A stretch of DNA of 64,000 nucleotides from Colwellia sp. (GCF_013214175.1 NZ_JABSPA010000010.1:62001-126000), one strand, 5' to 3'; positions 17,542 to 26,304 are shown, numbered from the stretch's first letter. Program-made: numbers and translations. Notes: a model not told the origin generated them from the sequence alone.

Positions 17542-17553
17542 TAAAATAGCCCA

Positions 17554-18813
17554 ATGAAAAAACTCCTAATAATTGGCTATGTTTGGCCTGAACCTAACTC
17601 TTCCGCGGCAGGTAGCCGTATGATGCAGTTAATCCACTTTTTCCAAGGGCAAAGTTATCAGATTACCTTTGCCAGCCCAGCGCAACAAACTGAGCATATG
17701 GTTGATTTAAACGCCTTAAATATTACCATGGAAAATATCAATCTCAACTGCACCAGTTTTGATGAATTTATTGCTGACTTACAGCCAGATACAGTGATGT
17801 TTGATCGCTTTATGATGGAAGAGCAGTTTGGCTGGCGCGTCAGTGAGCATTGCCCTGATACCCTGCGAATTTTAGATACAGAAGATTTGTTTTGCTTACG
17901 TAATGGCCGTCATCAAGCCTATAAACAAAAACGTGATCTAACAGATGAAGACTTACTCACCAGTGATTTAGCTAAACGTGAAGTTGCATCGATATTCCGC
18001 TCTGATATCAGCTTAATGATCTCAAGTGTTGAAGTGGCTTTACTACAACGCTTATTTAAAGTTGATGCCAGCTTGATTCACTTTTGTCCCTTTATGTTGA
18101 GTGAGGCGCAGTTAACGCAAGATAATCCGAGTTATCAGCAGCGTGACGATTTTATGGCGATAGGTAATTTTCGCCATGCGCCTAATTGGGATGCGGTATT
18201 GTGGCTAAAACAGCAAATATGGCCACTTATTCGCAAACAATTGCCTGACGCTAAGCTAAATGTTTATGGCGCATATCCACCACCAAAAGCGACTGACTTA
18301 CATGATGAAAAGTCAGGCTTTCTGGTTAAAGGTTGGGTTGACGATGCGGTACTTGCTATGCAAAGCGCTAAAGTCTGTTTAGCGCCATTACGTTTTGGTG
18401 CCGGCATTAAAGGCAAGTTAGCTGAAGCTATGTATTGTGCGACACCATCAGTTACCTCTGATATTGGTGCCGAAAGCATGCAAACCGAGCTAGCTTGGCC
18501 GGGGGCAATAGCCAATGAGCCACAAACAATAGCTGATGCCGCAGTAAAGCTTTATCAAGATGAACAAGTTTGGCAAGTTGCCAGTGATTTAGGTCAACAA
18601 AATAGCCAATTAATGTATCAACAAGAAAGAATTTTAGTGGCGTTAGCGGACTGTTTATTAAAGCTGGCCGATAATCTTGAACAGCACAGGCAACAAAATT
18701 TTATTGGTAGCATGCTCAATCACCATCACCATAAAAGTACTCAATATATGGCGCAATGGATTGATGTGAAAACTCAGTTGAAAGACTTAGTTGAAGGACC
18801 TGAGAAAGAGTAA
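17554..18813 (+). CDS. Glycosyltransferase (GT4/GT-B type)
   Basis: The 419-residue protein has a Rossmann start KKLLIIGYVWPEPNSSAAGSR and a C-terminal GT-B nucleotide-sugar half with RHAPNWDAVLWLK, FLVKGWVDD and the FGAGIKGKLAEAMYCATPSV block, in which the usual E of the GT4 EX7E motif falls in KLAEAM. It should transfer a sugar to a surface polysaccharide or lipid acceptor. No polysaccharide cluster surrounds it. The ATG at 17554 lies just after the nested MITE region, so its promoter may sit in or be altered by that element. Donor and acceptor unknown. Confidence 0.82.
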   Translation: MKKLLIIGYVWPEPNSSAAGSRMMQLIHFFQGQSYQITFASPAQQTEHMVDLNALNITMENINLNCTSFDEFIADLQPDTVMFDRFMMEEQFGWRVSEHCPDTLRILDTEDLFCLRNGRHQAYKQKRDLTDEDLLTSDLAKREVASIFRSDISLMISSVEVALLQRLFKVDASLIHFCPFMLSEAQLTQDNPSYQQRDDFMAIGNFRHAPNWDAVLWLKQQIWPLIRKQLPDAKLNVYGAYPPPKATDLHDEKSGFLVKGWVDDAVLAMQSAKVCLAPLRFGAGIKGKLAEAMYCATPSVTSDIGAESMQTELAWPGAIANEPQTIADAAVKLYQDEQVWQVASDLGQQNSQLMYQQERILVALADCLLKLADNLEQHRQQNFIGSMLNHHHHKSTQYMAQWIDVKTQLKDLVEGPEKE

Positions 18814-18842
18814 AGGGTCTTATAAGCAGACAGGTATAAGAA

Positions 18843-18883
18843 AAAGGCGGTGATAAATCCTATTAGGGTTTAGCACCGCCTTT
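18843..18883. terminator. Terminator between convergent genes
   Basis: A 10-bp stem AAAGGCGGTG/CACCGCCTTT (18843-18852 and 18874-18883) with an inner paired ATCCTA/TAGGGT segment. A run precedes and T-rich sequence follows, so it can serve both the glycosyltransferase and the thioesterase. Confidence 0.8.
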
Positions 18884-18967
18884 ATACATTATTTTTGTAG
18901 GGAAATTTTATTCTGACGCCGTTTATCTACAACCATTACAGTTGCTTTAACATGGCGGCCTAAAGTC

Positions 18968-19444
18968 TTAATCGACAAAGATCTGCATTTCTTCACCAAT
19001 TTGTTTGCGCATCTCCATTAATTTAACCGCTGAAGAATGTTGTTTCTTATCTGCTTCTGTTTTTGGTTGCCATTGCGGCACACTTTCCGATTGTCCATTT
19101 TGATCAACTGCGACCATGATAACAATACAGTGGGTAGTTAAACGACGGTTTAATGATTTAGGGTCGCAAGCATTAACTTCTAAAGCAATATGCATTGACG
19201 AATTACCGGTATAAATAACTTTCGCTTCTACTTCCACTAAACTGCCAACATGAATAGGAGCAATAAAACGTATACCACCCGCATAAGCGGTAACACAGTA
19301 ACGTCCACTCCAGCCGGCAGCACATGCATAAGCGGCTAAATCTATCCATTTCATCACAGCACCACCATGCACCTTGCCACCAAAATTCACGTCTTGTGGT
19401 TCGGCTAAAAATCGTAAGGTAATGTCGCGTTGTGGTGTATTCAT
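18968..19444 (-). CDS. Acyl-CoA thioesterase (hotdog fold)
   Basis: About 158 residues from the ATG at 19442-19444, chosen because AAAGAG lies 7 nt upstream and the family begins here; 29 extra upstream codons look non-homologous. The hotdog core is AEPQDVNFGGKVHGGAVMKWID, with the catalytic-region Asn/Asp and the G-G-A-V-M-K-W-I-D helix, then GGIRFIAPIHVGSLVEVEAKV. These enzymes hydrolyse acyl-CoA to free acid and CoA. The chain-length preference cannot be seen. It is divergent from the NiSOD operon. Confidence 0.87.
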   Translation of the reverse strand: MNTPQRDITLRFLAEPQDVNFGGKVHGGAVMKWIDLAAYACAAGWSGRYCVTAYAGGIRFIAPIHVGSLVEVEAKVIYTGNSSMHIALEVNACDPKSLNRRLTTHCIVIMVAVDQNGQSESVPQWQPKTEADKKQHSSAVKLMEMRKQIGEEMQIFVD

Positions 19445-19564
19445 AAGTGTGCTCTTTATCGTTAATGGAGTTGTACAGGGTGGATCTGCAGCGGATAGCA
19501 CAAAAATATAGTGTTCACTGTTAATTAGCAAATATTATCTTTACAGAATCAAATAAAGCAAATA

Positions 19565-19585
19565 GAATGAGAACCATTATCATTT
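19565..19585. promoter_or_regulatory. Fur box upstream of the nickel SOD operon
   Basis: The reverse strand reads AAATGATAATGGTTCTCATT, close to the classic Fur operator pattern of GATAAT/ATTATC hexamers. It sits 24 bp before the first start codon of the operon, a typical place for repression. This predicts derepression under iron starvation. Fur binding itself is inferred. Confidence 0.82.
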
Positions 19586-19608
19586 GCGTTTAATTGTTTG
19601 GAAGGGTT

Positions 19609-20037
19609 ATGGAAGTCTGGCAAATATTACTTTTAAAGGGTAACGATAGTTTTAATAAACAACAGCTACCACTAGCTGAAGACTATTATCACCAAGCGAT
19701 AGAATGCTTAGAGCAGCAGTGGCAAGAAAATATTGAAGATAGTGAGCTATTAATGGCTTGGATCAGCGCTTTTCATAACTTAGCTGTTTTGTATGAAGAG
19801 CAGGACCAACCCAAAATGGCTTTTCGTTATTTACAAATACCCCATCAACGTATGGCTGAGTTATCTCAGCAAAGTCAATATAGCGAAGATTTACAGTCCA
19901 TAGCCTTACTTTCAATGAAATTAACGTTAATGCCACTGTTAGCTTTTAGTAAAAAACACCCCGCATGCGATGACTGTTTATCTTCGCTTAATAAAATGGC
20001 AATGGCCGTGAATGCCAGCCAACCGGTAATGCACTAA
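19609..20037 (+). CDS. TPR-like protein, first gene of the nickel SOD operon
   Basis: About 142 residues, no signal peptide, mostly helical. It contains TPR-like spacing (FNKQQLPLAEDYYHQAIECLEQQW and LMAWISAFHNLAVLYEEQDQPKMAFRYLQ). The C-terminal part has a CDDC motif (HPACDDCLSSLNK). The start is the ATG at 19609, preceded by GGAAGGG. It is the first gene behind the Fur box and is 25 bp from the next gene, so it is probably co-transcribed with sodN. A metal-handling or chaperone role is a guess from context. I do not recognise the family for certain. Confidence 0.7.
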   Translation: MEVWQILLLKGNDSFNKQQLPLAEDYYHQAIECLEQQWQENIEDSELLMAWISAFHNLAVLYEEQDQPKMAFRYLQIPHQRMAELSQQSQYSEDLQSIALLSMKLTLMPLLAFSKKHPACDDCLSSLNKMAMAVNASQPVMH

Positions 20038-20062
20038 TTTACTGACTACTAAGGATAACGAC

Positions 20063-20245
20063 ATGAGAAGAACAGCTATTATATTTGCTCTGACGGCATT
20101 ACTACTAAGTAATCCATTATTCGCCCATCCCGGACATGATCATAGCGCTCCAGGGGCTGGCTTAGTACATTTATTATGGTTAGTACCCGTTATTATCGCC
20201 GCAGTTGTTGTGGTCTTTAAAGAAATTACCGCCACTAAAGGCTAA
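20063..20245 (+). CDS. Small His-rich membrane protein in the nickel SOD operon
   Basis: The 60-residue protein has a signal peptide ending NPLFA, a mature N-terminus HPGHDHSAPGAGLVHLLW and one membrane helix (LWLVPVIIAAVVVVF). The HPGHDH motif resembles the metal-binding N-terminus of HupE/UreJ nickel permeases, but the rest of such a permease is absent. Position between the Fur box and sodN suggests a role in nickel delivery. AAGGA lies upstream of the ATG. The function is inference. Confidence 0.7.
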   Translation: MRRTAIIFALTALLLSNPLFAHPGHDHSAPGAGLVHLLWLVPVIIAAVVVVFKEITATKG

Positions 20246-20264
20246 GCCAAAATATAGGAAGAAG

Positions 20265-20774
20265 ATGATGATGCTTTATAACCTTATCGCTAAGTTGGAC
20301 AAGAAATTAAACTTTCCCGTGGTGATGGCACACTGCGATATACCTTGTAAAATCTACGATCCTATCAGTGCGCAAATTGCGGCATTAACTATGATCCGTA
20401 TGGTCGATTTACTTAATGAATTAAAAGCTAAGCCATCACTAACGTTAGATGAGCAAGCGCAGTTTTTACGACTAGTAAACCAAAAAGAAAAGCATGGTTT
20501 AAAAGTAAAAGAAGAAATAAACATAATATGGGGTGATTACATTAAAGCGCCACAATTAAGCCAATACCCAGAGTTGCATGACTTGGTGCACGGCATTATG
20601 CTCGCCAGCTCACAAGCAAAACAGCATATTAGTAGAGATGCTGCGCTGACGTTGTTGCAGCAAGTAAATCGGTTTGCTGAAATATTTTGGGCTACCAAGA
20701 AAGTGACTACCTTTACTGCCGTTTGTCCATATCCACCAGCAGAAATACTGGTATACCCCAAACTCCAACCTTAA
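20265..20774 (+). CDS. sodN: Nickel-containing superoxide dismutase SodN
   Basis: SodN dismutes superoxide with nickel held by an N-terminal hook. The precursor has about 22 residues before the processing site (VVMA) and then HCDIPCKIYDP, where His1, Cys2 and Cys6 of the mature protein are the nickel ligands; Streptomyces has HCDLPCGVYDP. Further family blocks are KEKHGLKVKEEINIIWGDYIK, YPELHDLV and EIFWATKK. Three ATGs in a row start at 20265 after an AGGAAG site. The tail beyond WATKK is about 26 residues longer than the Streptomyces enzyme. Lys replaces Gly after Cys6. Identification is firm. Confidence 0.95.
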   Translation: MMMLYNLIAKLDKKLNFPVVMAHCDIPCKIYDPISAQIAALTMIRMVDLLNELKAKPSLTLDEQAQFLRLVNQKEKHGLKVKEEINIIWGDYIKAPQLSQYPELHDLVHGIMLASSQAKQHISRDAALTLLQQVNRFAEIFWATKKVTTFTAVCPYPPAEILVYPKLQP

Positions 20775-20791
20775 CGGCTTTATTGATCTTA

Positions 20792-20948
20792 TACCAGTTT
20801 CACTAAGTTTGTGATCTTGTTGTGCACAGAAAAAATAAACCAAAGCAAGGCGCTCGATTGACCAATAGCTGGCTATTGGAATTGAGAGCAACGCCGCCTT
20901 GGCGTATTTTACCCCGCACAAGTGGGCAATAATTTAGTGAAATTGGTA
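20792..20948. mobile_element. 157-bp MITE-like element between sodN and sodX
   Basis: Ends TACCAGTTTCACTAA and TTTAGTGAAATTGGTA form terminal inverted repeats. TTA flanks both sides (20789-20791, 20949-20951). The centre is a palindrome CCAATAGCTGGCTATTGG. It starts 18 nt after the sodN stop and ends 28 nt before the sodX start. It has no coding capacity. Confidence 0.88.
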
Positions 20949-20976
20949 TTAGGCATACTTTTTATTAGGAGGCACT

Positions 20977-21273
20977 ATGTTTGGTTTTCATTTTTGCAAA
21001 GTTACTGGGGTGAGCATGTCACCTCGCATACCGGAAAACAGTTATGTTTTTGTCGTACCTTGGCTGAAAATATTTAGCTTAAAAGAAGGTAGCCTACTTA
21101 AGGTGTTGCACCCTCGCTATGGTCATATTGTTAAGTCATTAGCGAAAGTGGATAGAAACGGCTTATTTTGGCTTAAAGGTCATCATAAAAGTAGTGTGCC
21201 CATTGAAAAGTTAGGCCCAGTGGGAAAGTCACAAATACAAGGCAAGGTCTTGTGGGTATTCCCACCTAAATAG
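20977..21273 (+). CDS. sodX: Nickel-type SOD maturation protease SodX
   Basis: The 98-residue S24/S26 (signal-peptidase-like) protease has the catalytic Ser motif GVSMSPRIPENSYVFV and the Lys-containing HPRYGHIVKSLAKV segment. SodX cleaves pro-SodN to expose the His1 nickel hook. The pairing with sodN fixes the role. A strong TAGGAGG site precedes the ATG. A 157-bp MITE now separates it from sodN; without it the genes would be only about 45 bp apart. No membrane helix is evident, unlike in ordinary signal peptidases. Confidence 0.92.
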   Translation: MFGFHFCKVTGVSMSPRIPENSYVFVVPWLKIFSLKEGSLLKVLHPRYGHIVKSLAKVDRNGLFWLKGHHKSSVPIEKLGPVGKSQIQGKVLWVFPPK

Positions 21274-21370
21274 CTGATAGGCTTTTTAACATGTATAGCC
21301 AGCGAGTAAACTGTCGTGGCTATACATGGGCTAATAAAACAAGCTGTAGATAGGAAAAGCTAATATGTGT

Positions 21371-21916
21371 TTACAGCAAGCTTAGACCCTGTTTGAGTGA
21401 CGCAGCTGCTTCTTTATAACCACTCTTGTCTAAATAACTACTAAAGCTGTTGATTAAACCTGGTACTTGCTTACTAGACAAACCTAGTTTTTCAAAAGCT
21501 GAATTGAGGTAATCCAAACTTTCGGATTTTTTACCTGCTTCACCGGCACTTGAAAATAATGAACTCAATGATGACTTCGATACTTTAGGCGCTTTATCTA
21601 CATAACTTTGTGTATCTGGCACAGCTTTACTGATTAAGGCAAAGTTTTCCGGCGTTAAATTATCTCGGGCAACCTTAAGTAGTGAGCCAAAACTTGCTGA
21701 TACCGTCTCTTCAGATAGATTTAACTGCTTGGCAGCATATTCGATCATAGCATTAGTTTGAAATGGTACTCCGGCATCTTTGGCTGCTGCTTTAAGTTGC
21801 TCAGCCGAAGATTTAGTGATGCTTCCTAAATCAATGGCCATGGCCGGAAGTGAGGTTAAGCCAGCTAAACTTGTTAAGGCAACTGAGGCAGAAAGGCAGA
21901 TAATTGATAATTTCAC
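21371..21916 (-). CDS. DUF2780 secreted protein
   Basis: About 181 residues with a signal peptide (KLSIICLSASVALTSLAG...MA) and then the DUF2780 (VcgC/VcgE-like) fold with tandem amphipathic helices (QLNLSEETVSASFGSLLKVA and YLNSAFEKLGLSSKQVPGLI). The preferred start is a GTG at 21914-21916, which has GGAG 6 nt upstream and gives a clean signal peptide. An ATG 12 nt earlier (21928) has no ribosome site. It is convergent with sodX. Function unknown. Confidence 0.8.
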   Translation of the reverse strand: MKLSIICLSASVALTSLAGLTSLPAMAIDLGSITKSSAEQLKAAAKDAGVPFQTNAMIEYAAKQLNLSEETVSASFGSLLKVARDNLTPENFALISKAVPDTQSYVDKAPKVSKSSLSSLFSSAGEAGKKSESLDYLNSAFEKLGLSSKQVPGLINSFSSYLDKSGYKEAAASLKQGLSLL

Positions 21917-22040
21917 GGTTAACTCCATGTTAATTTTTTGTAATGAGTTACTTTAACATGCTTGAGGAAGTTTATTGTTGGAATTATTTAAAGGCAGATA
22001 AAAAGCCATGCTTTAACAAAGGTGATGACTTTGCACAAAT

Positions 22041-22069
22041 AAAAAAGCCTTTCTCAAAGAGAAAGGCTT
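22041..22069 (-). terminator. Strong hairpin with T run on the minus strand
   Basis: An 11-bp perfect stem AAGCCTTTCTC/GAGAAAGGCTT (22045-22055, 22059-22069) lies with an A run on its left, which is a T run on the minus strand. It would stop transcription entering from the right, but no minus-strand gene is visible to its right before hemE. It could instead belong to an unrecognised small RNA. Confidence 0.7.
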
Positions 22070-22622
22070 GAAATGCTCGCATTTTGGTCTTGTTAAACAA
22101 GATTCTTATTATTAATTTTTTAGCTAATATTTTTTTATTATTTTTATTAATTCTTAGCTTTATTTATTTTTATTTTTGTTCTTATTATTGTTTTTCTGTA
22201 GCGCAGGCATTTTATACCAAAGCATTTTTGCCACCGCAACAACTTTAGTAGAGCATAAGCACCACGATTTTTTTCGTACTAAACTGGTCCGACAAGCCAG
22301 TACTGCTAAGCTATTGATTCAATATTCATTGGCAGAAATCAAGCGTAAATTAATACTTTTGAAAAAAAATTAAATAAATTGAACTTTTAGGTTGTTGACG
22401 TGTTTTAAGTTCGAATCTGTATAAGGTTATTTTTCAGCAGTGTTGATTTAGCGCATAGATCAAAAGCTAGGTCAGTGCTAAACTGCGCATCATAAAACAC
22501 ATTCGCGCTGTTGTGCTGCATAAGGCGGCTTCGCAAAGAATTAAGGCAGTCCTTGCAGTCAGTTATGGTTAAGTCCTTAACTACTTGCCAGGACAAAGCA
22601 AGACAATTAAGAGGAACTATTG
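22070..22622. other. About 550-bp gap upstream of hemE
   Basis: The left third is a very T-rich tract (22110-22200). An open frame 22176-22373 can only start at a TTG without ribosome site and is not accepted as a gene. A possible promoter is TTGACG (22395-22400), 17 nt, TGTATA (22418-22423). A GTTAAG/CTTAAC hairpin lies at 22568-22581 in the putative leader. No riboswitch was recognised. Confidence 0.4.
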
Positions 22623-23690
22623 GTGACAGAATTAAAAAATGATACCTATTTACGTGCGTTATTAAAGCAACCAGTAGACTACACACCGGTATGGATGATG
22701 CGTCAAGCTGGTCGTTATTTACCTGAGTATCGTGAAGTACGTAAAAATGCCGGCGACTTTATGTCGGTATGTAAAAATGCTGAATTAGCATGTGAGGTAA
22801 CTATTCAACCGTTACGTCGCTTTCCATTAGATGCGGCTATTTTGTTTAGTGATATTTTAACTATCCCTGATGCTATGGGTTTAGGTCTGTACTTTGAAAC
22901 CGGTGAAGGTCCTAAATTTACTAACCCAATTACCTGTAAAGCCGATGTCGATAAGATTGGCATTCCTGATCCTGAAGATGAATTAGGTTATGTAATGAAT
23001 GCCGTGCGTACTATTCGCAAAGAGCTAAAGGGTGAAGTACCTTTAATTGGCTTCTCTGGTAGTCCATGGACTTTAGCTACTTACATGATTGAAGGTGGCA
23101 GCTCTAAAGCTTTCACTAAAATCAAAAAGATGATGTTTGCTGAGCCGCAAACCTTACATTTATTACTTGATAAGTTAGCTGACTCGGTTATTAGTTACCT
23201 AAATGCGCAAATTGCTGCGGGTGCGCAATCAGTGATGGTATTTGATACTTGGGGCGGCGTATTATCTCCACGTGATTACAATGAATTCTCACTACAATAT
23301 ATGGCGAAAATTGTTGATGGTTTAACTCGTCATAATGAAGGTCGTAAAGTGCCAGTAACCTTGTTTACGAAAAATGGTGGCATGTGGTTAGAGTCTATCG
23401 CAGCGACAGGCTGTGATGCAGTTGGCTTAGATTGGACCATTGATATTGAAAACGCCAAAGCGCGCGTTGGCGATAAAGTTGCTCTACAAGGCAATATGGA
23501 CCCATCAATGTTATACGCACCCTTGCCACGTATTGAACAAGAAGTTTCAAAAATATTAGCAGGTTTTGGTGAAGGTGGTACGGGTCATGTATTTAACTTA
23601 GGTCACGGCATTCACCCTGATGTGAACCCAGATCATGCTGGCCACTTCATTGAATCAGTACATCGTTTAAGTAAGCCTTACCATAAGTAA
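22623..23690 (+). CDS. hemE: Uroporphyrinogen decarboxylase HemE
   Basis: The 355-residue enzyme decarboxylates uroporphyrinogen III to coproporphyrinogen III in haem synthesis (cytoplasm). Signatures are [16 protein letters not shown] near residue 20, [32 protein letters not shown] and GHGIHPDV near the end. Similarity to E. coli (MTELKND) places the start at a GTG at 22623; a TTG directly before it is less likely. AAGAGGAA lies upstream. Length and all motifs are normal. A strong terminator follows, so it is monocistronic. Confidence 0.97.
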   Translation: MTELKNDTYLRALLKQPVDYTPVWMMRQAGRYLPEYREVRKNAGDFMSVCKNAELACEVTIQPLRRFPLDAAILFSDILTIPDAMGLGLYFETGEGPKFTNPITCKADVDKIGIPDPEDELGYVMNAVRTIRKELKGEVPLIGFSGSPWTLATYMIEGGSSKAFTKIKKMMFAEPQTLHLLLDKLADSVISYLNAQIAAGAQSVMVFDTWGGVLSPRDYNEFSLQYMAKIVDGLTRHNEGRKVPVTLFTKNGGMWLESIAATGCDAVGLDWTIDIENAKARVGDKVALQGNMDPSMLYAPLPRIEQEVSKILAGFGEGGTGHVFNLGHGIHPDVNPDHAGHFIESVHRLSKPYHK

Positions 23691-23722
23691 GCCTTAGCTT
23701 ATTATAAAGAGTGAAAAACAAT

Positions 23723-23770
23723 AAAGCCGTTGTTAACTTATCCCCTAGATAAGCTAACCACGGCTTTTTT
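23723..23770 (+). terminator. Rho-independent terminator of hemE
   Basis: A long stem AAAGCCGT.GTTA.CTTATC pairs with GATAAG.TAAC.ACGGCTTT, with a loop CCCTA, and is followed by a T run. Confidence 0.9.
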
Positions 23771-24097
23771 ATTGGCAATTTTTAATTAGCTTTTTGCCAA
23801 GCCCTTTAGCTACTCCGAAATACCCTCTATCACTCTGTGCTGTTTTCAGGCATAGCTAGTTGCTGACCCACGATTTTTATAATTGATATTGGTTTACATA
23901 CTCTGTTACATTCTTTAAAAACAATCATCCTAAATTAAAATCCTTATTAATAATCAATGAGTTAATTTATTGTTGTCAGTTGTTAACCGCATCTCATGCC
24001 ATCAATTGGATAAAATAACGGCAGACTGTTCTTGTGTTGTAGTGTGCTGGTGGTGTATAACACTAATATCTTTTTGGTATTATTCAAGGAAACGGGC
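23771..24097. other. Non-coding gap before the GntR/ABC operon
   Basis: No ORF, repeat or clear operator was recognised. YtrA-type regulators usually bind an inverted repeat near their own start; none stood out by eye. An AGGAAA site lies just before the regulator ATG at 24098. Confidence 0.3.
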
Positions 24098-24475
24098 ATG
24101 ACACCTCAATGGGATCCAGATAAACCGATATACCTGCAACTGTATCAGCAAGTCATTACGCGCATATTAGATGGCTATATCAAGGAAGGGGAAGCGTTAC
24201 CTTCAGTAAGGAAAGTAGCGGCTGAGTATCAGCTTAATCCAATTACTATTTCAAAGGCGTATCAGATGTTACAGGATGAAGAAGTGGTAGAAAAGCAACG
24301 AGGTAAGGGCCTATTTGTTATGCCTGGCGCACAAGAATTGATGCTAGATAGAGAGCGTGATAGTTTTTTGTCGCACCAATGGCCTGAAATTCTAATGCAG
24401 ATTTCACGACTAAAGCTGTCAGCAGAGCAGTTATTGTCAGTTAATGTGAATAACCCCGTGGAGGGCAAGATATGA
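24098..24475 (+). CDS. GntR-family regulator (YtrA type)
   Basis: The 125-residue protein has an N-terminal winged helix typical of GntR (PIYLQLYQQVITRILDGYIKEGEALPSVRKVAAEYQLNPITISKAYQMLQDEEVVEKQRGKGLFV) and only a short helical C-terminus instead of a ligand domain, as in the YtrA subfamily. These regulators usually repress the ABC operon they head. The ATG at 24098 follows AGGAAACGGGC; 22 upstream codons in frame are not expected. Its stop overlaps the next ATG by 4 nt (ATGA). The inducer is unknown. Confidence 0.9.
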   Translation: MTPQWDPDKPIYLQLYQQVITRILDGYIKEGEALPSVRKVAAEYQLNPITISKAYQMLQDEEVVEKQRGKGLFVMPGAQELMLDRERDSFLSHQWPEILMQISRLKLSAEQLLSVNVNNPVEGKI

Positions 24476-25329
24476 GCTCACTCATTTCAATTTCAAATTT
24501 AAATAAATCTTATGGCAGTAAAAAAGTATTGTCAGGAGTTAATTTATCGCTAAATGCCGGACAAATTGTTGGCTTAGTTGGCCCTAACGGCGCAGGAAAA
24601 ACTACTTGCTTACAAGCCATCTTAGGTTTGACCGACTTTGAAGGTGATATCAGTGTCTTAGGTCATCATCCGAGAAAAGACCGGGTAAACATGCTTAAAG
24701 ATGTTGCTTATATTGCCGATGTCGCTATTTTACCAAAATGGTTAAAAGTGTCACAAGCGTTAAGTTATATGCAAGACATTCATCCAAACTTTGCCATTGA
24801 AAAAGCAAAAGAATTTTTAGCTAAAACCAATATTATCTTAACCGATAAAGTTAAAAATTTATCTAAAGGCATGGTGGCGCAATTGCACTTAGCACTTATT
24901 CTAGCCATTGATGCCAAGGTATTAATTTTAGATGAGCCAACCTTAGGTTTAGATATTTTGACGCGCCGTCAGTTCTATAGCCACTTGTTGGAAGATTTTT
25001 ATACTGAAGATAAGTGCATTGTCATCACTACCCATCAAATTGAAGAAATTGAACATATCTTAACGGACGTTGCTTTTATTCAGCAGGGTAAGATCGTATT
25101 GGCACAAAGCACTGAGGATATAAAAGAGCGTTTTAATTTAGTTTCTGTTACCAATGAGCAACTGCCACAAGCTGATGAACTGCAGCCGTTATTTAAAAAT
25201 AGCATGATGGGACTGACCACTATGTTATTTGATAATCAAGATAAACAAAAACTAGAGGGCTTAGGTAAAGTGAGTGTGCCTAGTTTGGCTGATATTTTTG
25301 TTGGCGTGATGAATAAGGAGACTTGCTAA
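24472..25329 (+). CDS. ABC transporter ATP-binding protein
   Basis: The 285-residue ATPase has Walker A GPNGAGKTT (near residue 38), signature LSKGM, Walker B VLILDEPTLGLD and the H-loop TTHQIEE. The C-terminal part is variable. It couples to the permease that follows. Overlaps of 4 nt with the regulator and 1 nt with the permease show a tight operon. It resembles YtrB-type exporters linked to envelope stress in other bacteria, but the substrate cannot be read from sequence. Confidence 0.92.
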   Translation: MSSLISISNLNKSYGSKKVLSGVNLSLNAGQIVGLVGPNGAGKTTCLQAILGLTDFEGDISVLGHHPRKDRVNMLKDVAYIADVAILPKWLKVSQALSYMQDIHPNFAIEKAKEFLAKTNIILTDKVKNLSKGMVAQLHLALILAIDAKVLILDEPTLGLDILTRRQFYSHLLEDFYTEDKCIVITTHQIEEIEHILTDVAFIQQGKIVLAQSTEDIKERFNLVSVTNEQLPQADELQPLFKNSMMGLTTMLFDNQDKQKLEGLGKVSVPSLADIFVGVMNKETC

Positions 25330-26255
25330 TGAATACTGCAATAATGAAAGCTTCAATTAAAAAAGAGTTATGGGAATTTAACGGTATGCTGAAGTGGATA
25401 CCTATCACTTTGGCTGGTGTGTTCATTTTTATTCCAATATTAGCTGTAGTGCTTAATGGCATAAACATGCAGGACGTTTTACATGAGTTGTCGCAGATAG
25501 CGCAAGAACTTGAGCGATTAACGCAGATGCAGCAAACTGAGCGATTGGGGGAGATATTCTATGTTTCAGCCATTGCCCTGTTTAGCCCGTTTATCGCCAT
25601 AGGCTTTATTGTGCAAGTCTATTATTTTGTTACCTGCTTATTTGATGAAAGACGCGACCAATCGGTGATGTTCTGGCGCTCATTACCTGTTTCAGATGAG
25701 ATGACCATTGCCAGTAAATTAGTAACGGGTGCCGTTGTTATTCCTGTGATCTTTTTTAGCGCAGCGACATTCTTAATGCTACTGATGTTAGTACTTGCTG
25801 TTGTCACTTGTGTCATTTTATCTGTAGGTTTTGATATCTCTTTATGGGGTATGCTGGCTAGCGCAAATATTTTCAGTGGCGTAGGTTATATTTGGTTAAC
25901 ACTGCTGCCTATGGCAATTTGGTTATTACCTTTATATAGCTGGTTAATGTTAGCGTCTATTTACGCGAATAAAGCACCATTTTTATGGGCGGTGTTACCT
26001 ATTGTCGCGCTATTAGTCATTGAAACTATCGTGGTGCATTATTTGAATATTTCGCAACCCTTCTTCGGCCATTTCTTAATGGACTATTTCTCCCTTACAC
26101 CAGACAACCTTGCCGGTATGGCGGGAGAACAAGAGAAGTCACGTTCACTAGCATTAGAATTGTTGATAGCACAAATTGATTACCGCACAATATTGGTATC
26201 TGCGGGACTACTATTTGCAACTTACTGGTTTAGGGTCAATAAACAAGAAAGTTAA
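25329..26255 (+). CDS. ABC-2 type transporter permease
   Basis: About 308 residues with six or so membrane segments (for example WIPITLAGVFIFIPILAVVL, FFSAATFLMLLMLVLAVVTCVIL, AIWLLPLYSWLMLASIYA). A long cytoplasmic-looking segment (SQIAQELERLTQMQQTERLGE) separates the first two. The sequence CLFDERRDQSVMFWRSLPVSD is typical of ABC-2 permeases that act beside YtrA/YtrB-like partners. The start ATG overlaps the ATPase stop (TAATG). Direction and substrate are not known, though export is likely. Confidence 0.87.
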   Translation: MNTAIMKASIKKELWEFNGMLKWIPITLAGVFIFIPILAVVLNGINMQDVLHELSQIAQELERLTQMQQTERLGEIFYVSAIALFSPFIAIGFIVQVYYFVTCLFDERRDQSVMFWRSLPVSDEMTIASKLVTGAVVIPVIFFSAATFLMLLMLVLAVVTCVILSVGFDISLWGMLASANIFSGVGYIWLTLLPMAIWLLPLYSWLMLASIYANKAPFLWAVLPIVALLVIETIVVHYLNISQPFFGHFLMDYFSLTPDNLAGMAGEQEKSRSLALELLIAQIDYRTILVSAGLLFATYWFRVNKQES

Positions 26256-26304
26256 GCTGATTTTTACTTTAGTTAGGCTCGCTAATAAGCGAATCACCAA
26301 CGAT

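Noticed and set aside
22176-22373. Possible 65-residue protein upstream of hemE
   Set aside because: It starts only at a TTG in a T-rich tract, has no ribosome site, and resembles no family I know.
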